A DNA stretch of 38,109 nucleotides. Source: Russula earlei (taxonomy: Eukaryota; Basidiomycota; Agaricomycetes; Russulales; Russulaceae). Location: assembly GCA_025769875.1 (NCBI GenBank), contig JAGFNK010000500.1:1-38109 (forward strand), written 5' to 3'. A program made the translations under genes and the position numbers. Under the pieces are notes generated by a model, which made no database searches, had not been told where the DNA came from, and saw only the letters and a list, made by a program, of their open reading frames with translations. Positions 37,791 to 38,109 of this stretch are shown here, piece after piece; position 1 is the first letter of the stretch; the number at the start of each line of letters is the position of its first letter.

Positions 37791-38109
37791 TATGTATCAC
37801 TTTATACAATGACGAACCCATGCTTCTAGGGACCAGGTCGAGGAGAGCCCACCTATGGAGAAAAGCTCATAGCTCGGCCTGTCGTCTCTGCCCCCCATCC
37901 TGCTGCCACTGCCTCTGACCTCCACCTCTTAATTGAGGACCACCCCTTTCATTTTGACGTCGCCCAGGCTCTCGAGAACCTTCATGACCCTGGTGCCCTT
38001 GCTGATGTCTACCGCCTCCGTACCAGTTCATTTCAGTTGAAGGTCTTGGAGGGCAAGCGTGCCTCTATCCAAGGAGCCTTAAGCATTCTTCAAGGACAGC
38101 TTGCTGACC
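37791..38109 (+). pseudogene. Gypsy-D post-pol ORF, continuation (runs off window)
   Basis: After the Gypsy-B insertion an open frame from 37830 reaches the window end: GPGRGEPTYGEKLIARPVVS, then HLLIEDHPFHFDVAQALENL, DVYRLRTSSFQLKVLEGKR, ASIQGALSILQGQLAD. It is one frame off the part before the insertion, so a frameshift lies between. It belongs with the ORF at 26689-27404, downstream of the chromodomain. No family recognised; helical and without membrane segments in what is visible. Confidence 0.6.

Larger units (their letters stand above)
14460..38109 (+). mobile_element. Gypsy-D, old chromodomain Ty3/Gypsy element (3' end outside window)
   Basis: Plus-strand Gypsy in the order LTR, gag with zinc knuckle, protease, RT, RNase H, integrase, chromodomain, extra ORF. 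This is the chromovirus layout. It is interrupted by Copia-G (14474-20315), a solo LTR-A (24240-25137) and the Gypsy-B composite (27427-37785). Its own sequence adds up to about 6.5 kb inside the window. Its start is uncertain; 14460 (TGTTGTG) or 14463 (TGTGATC) are candidates. The 3' LTR is not reached. Reading frames carry many TGA stops at expected Arg positions and several frameshifts. Confidence 0.85.

Noticed and set aside
1..38109. tRNA, rRNA or intact host genes
   Set aside because: No cloverleaf or rRNA-like sequence was recognised, and every long ORF is explained by transposons except the WD40 remnant and the unknown leader and post-pol ORFs.

Overview
This 38 kb window is repeat-rich fungal DNA, most likely from a basidiomycete (Agaricomycete-type) genome. 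It holds no bacterial genes. Almost all of it is LTR retrotransposons nested in one another. The fungal call rests on chromodomain Ty3/Gypsy (chromoviral) elements, Ty1/Copia elements with a half-tRNA primer site, and CpG-directed mutational decay. Species cannot be named from this window. I use working names: LTR-A, LTR-B and LTR-C for three LTR families; Gypsy-B, Gypsy-D and Gypsy-E; Copia-F and Copia-G. 'Gypsy-B' is the element that carries LTR-B.

Layout. 1-238 is the end of an LTR-A. 239-1623 is a decayed Gypsy-E gag (minus strand). 2412-5086 is a three-level nest of solo LTRs (C inside B inside A), each with a perfect 5-bp target-site duplication (TSD). 5087-5956 is old DNA without CpG. 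5957-13065 is an old, dead Copia-F (minus strand) with two solo LTR-A inserted in it. 13066-14375 is a CpG-free WD40-gene fragment (Ytm1/WDR12-like) split by another solo LTR-A. From about 14460 to beyond the window end lies Gypsy-D (plus strand), made of 5' LTR, gag, protease, RT, RNase H, integrase, chromodomain and an extra ORF after pol. Gypsy-D is interrupted by a young Copia-G (14474-20315, LTRs differing at 2 of 385 positions), by a damaged solo LTR-A (24240-25137), and by a 10.4 kb Gypsy-B composite (27427-37785, TSD ATACT).

Gypsy-B is the most interesting unit. Its pol half lies on the minus strand and its 5' half (LTR, long leader, gag) on the plus strand, with full 829-bp LTRs at both ends and at the internal boundary. 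Its leader, from just after the TATA box to the gag start, has no ATG in any frame for 2,854 nt, yet carries several long ORFs that contain no methionine codon. Two intron-like segments in this leader would each build an ATG across the splice junction (A|GT...AAG|TG). This suggests a translation or splicing switch: unspliced RNA offers gag as its first AUG, and spliced RNA offers new starts. That model is inference; the ATG desert itself is read directly from the sequence.

Relative ages follow from nesting and CpG content. Host fragments have no CpG and are oldest. Gypsy-D and Copia-F are decayed; Gypsy-D carries many TGA stops where arginine (CGA) is expected. Gypsy-B and Copia-G are CpG-rich and young. 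No functional host gene, RNA gene or CRISPR array is seen.
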